Of a stretch of 64,000 nt of DNA, positions 60,463-64,000 are shown in pieces (position 1 is the stretch's first letter; each line of letters opens with the position of its first letter). The notes beneath the pieces were generated by a model. It did not search any database, was not told where the DNA came from, and saw only the letters and a list, made by a program, of their open reading frames with translations. This stretch comes from an uncultured Lachnospiraceae bacterium (GTDB taxonomy: Bacteria > Bacillota > Clostridia > Lachnospirales > Lachnospiraceae): contig CANRMI010000011.1 in assembly GCA_947631685.1 (NCBI GenBank), positions 1 to 64,000 on the forward strand, in the 5' to 3' direction. The position numbers were made by a program, and so were the translations under genes.

Positions 60463-60624
60463 ATGGTCCATCTGCTCGTAAGGCTTCGGGGCGTACATTG
60501 GGTTGGATTTGGTTGTGGTGACTAAAATATAACACAAAGGCAGCATCTCTGCTTTTTAAATATTCAGTTGTAACACATGTATTGTAATACTACAATGGTG
60601 CTTATGGTTTTATATTGTTTTGTA

Positions 60625-60653
60625 TTGCGCTTTAAAGAGATAAACAGTATAAT
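60625..60653 (+). promoter_or_regulatory. Promoter of the methylase remnant / MNT-HEPN genes
   Basis: TTGCGC (60625-60630), 17-base spacer, TATAAT (60648-60653). Confidence 0.65.
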
Positions 60654-60668
60654 ATGACGTAAAGTAAG

Positions 60669-61082
60669 GTGTATGAAAGGATGGAGTTTTTGAGGGAGTT
60701 AATACAATTACAGTCTTTTCCAGTGAGTGCAGTGCTTCATATTCTGTTGCAAGATAAGACAACAAAGAAAAATATCATTTGGGCAACGAGAAGTTACGAG
60801 CAGCTTGGCGAACAGTATGCAGACGACAGGCAGATTACAATAGAAGCATTAACAGGTCTGAATCCTATCATGCTGCAACCAAGAATCATGAAAGCCACGG
60901 AACAGCAACTTGCAAGAACAAGGATTCATGCAGAGGTTTTCACTCCTGCATGGATATGCAATAAAATGTTTGACAATGGGGAAGATAAAACGGAAAATAA
61001 AAAAACTACCAGATGCAGAATATTTGATTGGAGGGCGGACAAGTCAATTTTATATGAATCCATGAAAAAACAGGAGGGGTAA
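60669..61082 (+). pseudogene. Truncated N-terminus of a type II restriction-modification methyltransferase
   Basis: Frame of 137 residues (GTG 60669, or ATG 60681). Residues about 5-95 (FPVSAVLHILLQDKTTKKNI, MKATEQQLARTRIHAEVFTP and WICNKM) look like the start of Eco57I-like restriction/methylase enzymes of Firmicutes. The SAM-binding and NPPF/Y catalytic region is absent and the last 40 residues do not continue the family. I read it as a remnant left by a deletion; it might still be translated with the genes behind it. Confidence 0.6.
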
Positions 61083-61086
61083 TAGT

Positions 61087-61428
61087 ATGCCGATCAGGGT
61101 AGATGATTTGTTGAAACAATATGTAAATAAAATAAAGGGAATCTATGGTTCTCATTTAAAGACAGTTATATTGTATGGCTCTTATGCGCGTGGAGATTAT
61201 AGAGAGGATTCGGATATTGATATTATGATTTTACTGGATATAGATGATCCGGAAATTAAAAACTTTGGACGCGAGCTTTCGTATATGACTTATGATTTTA
61301 ATATGGATCATGATGTGGATATTAAACCAATTGCGAAATACCGGGAACATTTCAGATATTGGTTAAATGCATATCCGTTTTATGCAAATGTTGAGAGAGA
61401 AGGGATCAAACTGTATGAAGCAGCATGA
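61087..61428 (+). CDS. Minimal nucleotidyltransferase (MNT), probable antitoxin
   Basis: Protein of 113 residues with the pol-beta signature GSYARGDYREDSDIDIMI: Gly31-Ser32 and Asp43-x-Asp45, with the third acid in HDVDIKPI. GGAGGGG precedes the ATG. It overlaps the HEPN gene by 14 bases. In MntA-HepT systems the MNT protein AMPylates and so neutralises the HEPN RNase; the assignment is by family and adjacency. Confidence 0.85.
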   Translation: MPIRVDDLLKQYVNKIKGIYGSHLKTVILYGSYARGDYREDSDIDIMILLDIDDPEIKNFGRELSYMTYDFNMDHDVDIKPIAKYREHFRYWLNAYPFYANVEREGIKLYEAA

Positions 61429-61834
61429 TGAGGGAAATAAAACAGACTTGATGAAATACCGATTGGAAACAGCAGAAAGCGATTTGAGAGTTGCAAAATC
61501 ATTAATACAATCCAAGGAATACAGAGCTGCAAATAACAGAGCTTATTATGCTATTTTTCATGCTATATCAGCGGTTCATGCGTTGGACGGAAAAGCATAT
61601 AAAAAACACAAAGATGCAATAGCGAACTTTAACAGGGATTATGTGAAAACGGAGATTTTTCCGAGGGATATAGGCAGAAAAATTTCACGTGCAGAAGAAA
61701 TTCGACATGCAAGCGATTATGATGATTTCTATATAGCAGACAAAAAGGAAACACAGGAATTGGCAGATACAGCAGAAGAATTGATAAGAATGGTTGAAGC
61801 ATATTGCAAAAATAGCATGGGCGCAGAGGAATAA
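61415..61834 (+). CDS. HEPN-domain protein, probable toxin
   Basis: Helical protein of 139 residues (ATG 61415, AAGGGA upstream). The HEPN motif is Arg42-x6-His49 in NNRAYYAIFHAISAVHALDG, flanked by the typical YRLETAESDLRVAKSLI start. The HEPN RNase family with an MNT partner forms toxin-antitoxin modules. Composition is AT-rich like its partner and unlike the flanks. Confidence 0.82.
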   Translation: MKQHDEGNKTDLMKYRLETAESDLRVAKSLIQSKEYRAANNRAYYAIFHAISAVHALDGKAYKKHKDAIANFNRDYVKTEIFPRDIGRKISRAEEIRHASDYDDFYIADKKETQELADTAEELIRMVEAYCKNSMGAEE

Positions 61835-61885
61835 CAAAAGGAAGAAAATACGCCTTTAATTTTTAATTATGATGTGGAGGAATAT

Positions 61886-61933
61886 ATGCGAATCATGCTT
61901 TTAATAATGGCGACATTAAATTTCTTAGGCTAA
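61886..61933 (+). CDS. Possible 15-residue hydrophobic leader peptide
   Basis: ATG at 61886 with GTGGAGG five bases upstream encodes MRIMLLIMATLNFLG and stops 25 bases before the next gene. The ribosome site is stronger than that of many genes here. It could regulate the YjbR-EVE gene or be a small membrane peptide; it may also be chance. Confidence 0.35.
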   Translation: MRIMLLIMATLNFLG

Positions 61934-61958
61934 CCGCAAAACATAAGGAGAAAGCCAC

Positions 61959-62714
61959 ATGAAATCTCTCAGAAAACAATTGTTTGCGTATATAAAAGAA
62001 AAATATAAAGCCTCTCCGGAATACTTGTGGCAGCGGTATCCGGGCTATGCGGTTTTTCGGCATGGGGACAATCAAAAGTGGTTTGCGATTGTCATGGATG
62101 TGCCGGGAAATAGGCTGGGATTGGACACGGAAGAGATTGTGGATATTGTGAATGTGAAGATCGCGGATCCCTTTCTTGCGGATATTCTGGTGCGGCAGGA
62201 GGGCTTTTTTAAGGGCTATCATATCAGCAGGGGAAACTGGCTCTCCATTTCGCTGTGCGGCGCAGTCGAGTTTGACGAGATATGCAGATGGCTGGAAGAG
62301 AGTTACATGGCAACGGCTTCCGTCAAAAAGAAGCAGGCGCTCAGACCGGCAAAGGAGTGGCTCATCCCGGCCAATCCTAAGTATTATGATGTGGAAGCGG
62401 CTTTCTCCAAGGAGGATGTGATCAACTGGAAGCAGGGCAGGGGCATGAAAACGGGGGATACCGTGTTTTTGTATGTTGCTGCTCCGGTGTCGGCAATCCT
62501 CTATAAATGCAGGGTACTGGAAACAGACATTCCTTTCCGGTTTGATGAGGGAACTGTCCACATGACAAGCGTTATGAAGATAAAATTGCTGAATCGATAC
62601 AAACCGGATCAGTTTACCTTTGACGTGCTGGGGGAAAGGTATGGCATCCATGCGGTGAGAGGGCCGAGGGGGATCCCGCAGAGTTTAAGTGACGCATTGT
62701 CAGCATATCATTAA
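61959..62714 (+). CDS. MmcQ/YjbR domain fused to an EVE-like domain
   Basis: Protein of 251 residues. Residues 1-115 match the MmcQ/YjbR fold (YPGYAVFRHGDNQKWFAIVM, KGYHISRGNWLSISL). Residues about 130-245 look like an EVE/PUA-type domain (KEWLIPANPKYYDVEAAF, MKTGDTVFLYVAAPVSAILY, CRVLETDIPF), which in other proteins binds modified bases. GGAGAAAG precedes the ATG. Base composition returns to the normal value, so it lies outside the island. Confidence 0.8.
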   Translation: MKSLRKQLFAYIKEKYKASPEYLWQRYPGYAVFRHGDNQKWFAIVMDVPGNRLGLDTEEIVDIVNVKIADPFLADILVRQEGFFKGYHISRGNWLSISLCGAVEFDEICRWLEESYMATASVKKKQALRPAKEWLIPANPKYYDVEAAFSKEDVINWKQGRGMKTGDTVFLYVAAPVSAILYKCRVLETDIPFRFDEGTVHMTSVMKIKLLNRYKPDQFTFDVLGERYGIHAVRGPRGIPQSLSDALSAYH

Positions 62715-62751
62715 AAGAGTCCCGCAACCGCCGGTTGAGGGACTCCTTTTT
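62713..62751. terminator. Bidirectional terminator between the YjbR-EVE gene and cotJC
   Basis: AAAAGAGTCCC-G-CAACCG with CGGTTG-A-GGGACTCCTTTT forms a long near-perfect stem with A and T on the two sides, serving convergent genes. Confidence 0.88.
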
Positions 62752-62766
62752 AAAAGACATGGGGAT

Positions 62767-63387
62767 TTAGTTATTGCAGCCACAGTCCGCGACGGTGTCA
62801 AAGCCGGGATTGAAGGCGTAGAAGTTTTTGTCGTTGAGCCTATCCTGCGTAATGCGGAGAGCTTCACCAAAGCGCTGGAAGTGTACAACTTCACGCTGGC
62901 GCAGGAATTTAATGGGTTCACAGACATCCGGATCGTCGACTAGACGAAGGATATTGTCATAGGTGGTGCGGGCTTTCTGCTCGGCCGCCATATCTTCAAA
63001 CAGATCGGTGATCACGTCACCCTTGCTCTGAAATTCGCAGGCGTTGAAAGGGATGCCGCCGGCTGCCTGGGGCCAGATACCTACGGTATGGTCGGTATAA
63101 TAAGGGCCAAAGCCGCATTTCTCAATTTCTTCCATGGACAGATTCCGTGTCAACTGGTGTACGATAGTAGCCACCATTTCCAGATGGGCCAGTTCTTCCG
63201 TACCGATGTCGGTGAGCACGCCTGCCACTTCCCTATAGGGGGTAGCGTAGCGCTGGGAGAGATAGCGCATACTGGCGCCCATTTCTCCGTCGGGGCCGCC
63301 GTACTGGGACATGATGACCTGAGCCAGCTTGGCGTTGGGATTTTTGATGTTGACGGGAAACTGTAATCTTCTTTCATAACTCCACAT
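62767..63387 (-). CDS. cotJC: Spore coat manganese catalase CotJC
   Basis: Spore coat protein of 206 residues with the dinuclear manganese catalase fold: Glu/His ligands in MGASMRYLSQRY, GTEELAHLEMVATIV and REVVHFQRFGEAL. Ends with a cysteine-rich DCGCNN. Last gene of the cotJABC operon and adjacent to cotJB. Confidence 0.95.
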   Translation of the reverse strand: MWSYERRLQFPVNIKNPNAKLAQVIMSQYGGPDGEMGASMRYLSQRYATPYREVAGVLTDIGTEELAHLEMVATIVHQLTRNLSMEEIEKCGFGPYYTDHTVGIWPQAAGGIPFNACEFQSKGDVITDLFEDMAAEQKARTTYDNILRLVDDPDVCEPIKFLRQREVVHFQRFGEALRITQDRLNDKNFYAFNPGFDTVADCGCNN

Positions 63388-63722
63388 TAGCGGTATCCTC
63401 CTTTCCCTGTATTGTTACGGGGCTGCATGGGGGGCGTTTCACATGCCAGCGGATAGGGATCCGCCACGTTCTCCCAGGGCATGGGAGCTAACACCCAGGT
63501 CCATTCTTTCTTATCCATGGAAGTATCCACCGTGAGAGGGTAGTAACGGGAAGCAAAATCCTGCATCATCTGATTTTTAATGCGGCTATAGTGATTGAAA
63601 TACTCCATTGCCTGCATGTCAAAGGGATGAGTGTCCAGGTATTCGTTCAGTTCTACCAGTGTAAAATCAATAATACTGATGTCCATTAACAGGCGTTCCT
63701 GTTCGCTGCAGTTATGGTTCAT
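63387..63722 (-). CDS. cotJB: Spore coat protein CotJB
   Basis: Protein of 111 residues with ISIIDFTLVELNEYLDTHP and the C-terminal WTWVLAPMPWEN stretch typical of CotJB. Overlaps cotJA by four bases and meets cotJC at one base. Confidence 0.93.
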   Translation of the reverse strand: MNHNCSEQERLLMDISIIDFTLVELNEYLDTHPFDMQAMEYFNHYSRIKNQMMQDFASRYYPLTVDTSMDKKEWTWVLAPMPWENVADPYPLACETPPMQPRNNTGKGGYR

Positions 63723-63889
63723 GAAACCACCCTCCTTCCGGTAAAGGGTTTATCCAGCTCGGGGAAGATGGTGCCTTTTTGAAAAGCTTCTTCCAGATTT
63801 TCGTAGATACAGGAAAGATGCTGCCAGGGAACGTAGGCCATGGCGATGGGCAAATGTTCAAGACTTTCGTCAAAATGATGATCCTGCAT
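63719..63889 (-). CDS. cotJA: Spore coat associated protein CotJA
   Basis: Protein of 56 residues. LPIAMAYVPWQHLSCIYE and GTIFPELDKPF are the CotJA signature. ATG 63889 has AAAGGAT upstream; an upstream ATG at 63952 has none. In B. subtilis cotJ is sigma-E dependent; no clear sigma-E promoter was readable in the 111 bases before it, which hold only AT-rich sequence. Confidence 0.9.
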   Translation of the reverse strand: MQDHHFDESLEHLPIAMAYVPWQHLSCIYENLEEAFQKGTIFPELDKPFTGRRVVS

Positions 63890-64000
63890 GGTAATCCTTT
63901 GGTTTTTAAGTGATTTGTTATAATATATGTCACATTTTGCAAGGCGTTCCATTCTGTTTTTGGTTCAAGAAAGAGGCTTGATTTCCTGTCCGGTTTATGC

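Larger units (their letters stand above)
60161..60668. other. AT-rich non-coding region at the edge of an acquired island
   Basis: No gene is convincing in this 500-base gap. It holds a 16-bp perfect stem at 60284-60299/60319-60334 with A and T flanks that would terminate in both directions, an imperfect GC-rich stem near 60352-60375 followed by T, a 38-bp palindrome, and a promoter for the next frame. The composition drops sharply compared with the left side. It looks like the end of a mobile segment, though no target duplication was recognised. Confidence 0.5.

Noticed and set aside
63890-64000. Sigma-E promoter of cotJ
   Set aside because: CATATATT-like sequences occur on the minus strand, but none has a GTCATATT-like -35 at 14 bases.

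Overview
The window looks like a chromosomal segment of an endospore-forming anaerobe of the class Clostridia, most likely family Lachnospiraceae. The evidence is the sporulation genes spoIVA, spoVAF and cotJABC, the class III (oxygen-sensitive) ribonucleotide reductase nrdDG, a Gram-positive tyrosyl T-box riboswitch in front of tyrS, strong AGGAGG ribosome sites with frequent TTG starts, the Firmicute order smc-ftsY and ylxM-ffh-rpsP-khpA-rimM-trmD-rplS-lepB-rbgA-rnhB-ylqG-ylqH, and a base composition near 50% GC. I saw no rRNA, tRNA, CRISPR array, intact insertion sequence or prophage.

Layout. 0.2-6.1 kb: an ABC importer operon of two lipoproteins (one a propeller-like plus solute-binding fusion), two permeases, a small anchored protein resembling the end of an HlyD-type adaptor, then a TraX-family membrane protein; no ATPase is present. 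6.1-14 kb: plsX, acpP, rnc, smc, ftsY, ilvA. 14-15.6 kb: a YitT-type membrane protein and a coiled-coil protein. 15.7-25.6 kb: the translation and secretion block, where trmD is fused to a GNAT-like acetyltransferase and the end of the operon carries FliK-like and FlhB-tail-like genes without a flagellum. 25.8-34 kb: a VanG-type D-Ala-D-Ser ligase, a VanT serine racemase split into membrane and catalytic genes, then yraN, pgeF and a VanR/VanS-like two-component pair with a 962-residue kinase. The order resembles the VanL operon but without vanXY.

34-40.7 kb: prs, a PDZ/radical-SAM DUF512 protein, der, plsY, gpsA, metF. 40.7-45.1 kb: a MoxR ATPase with a VWA partner, T-box-tyrS and a cysteine-rich protein with an internal 9-residue repeat. 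45.1-51.9 kb: spoIVA, then a nucleoside-salvage operon (purine nucleoside phosphorylase, cytidine deaminase, MTA/SAH deaminase, membrane MutS-like ATPase, RNase HI). 52-58.4 kb: HAD phosphatase, WYL regulator, nrdD, nrdG, dut, spoVAF. 58.5-60 kb: degV and inorganic pyrophosphatase. 60.1-61.9 kb: an AT-rich island with a perfect 38-bp palindrome, a truncated restriction-modification methylase and an MNT/HEPN toxin-antitoxin pair. 61.9-64 kb: a YjbR-EVE-like fusion and the cotJ operon.

The observations I would follow up first are: a shared hairpin-plus-SD leader in front of prs and ppa, whose reactions are linked through phosphoryl/pyrophosphate metabolism; the split VanT cluster; the TrmD-GNAT fusion; a sigma-G-like promoter nested in a terminator that would otherwise hide the spoVAF ribosome site; and the 38-bp palindrome ahead of the MNT/HEPN genes. 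All functions are assigned by reading motifs and remembered family features; no database search was run.
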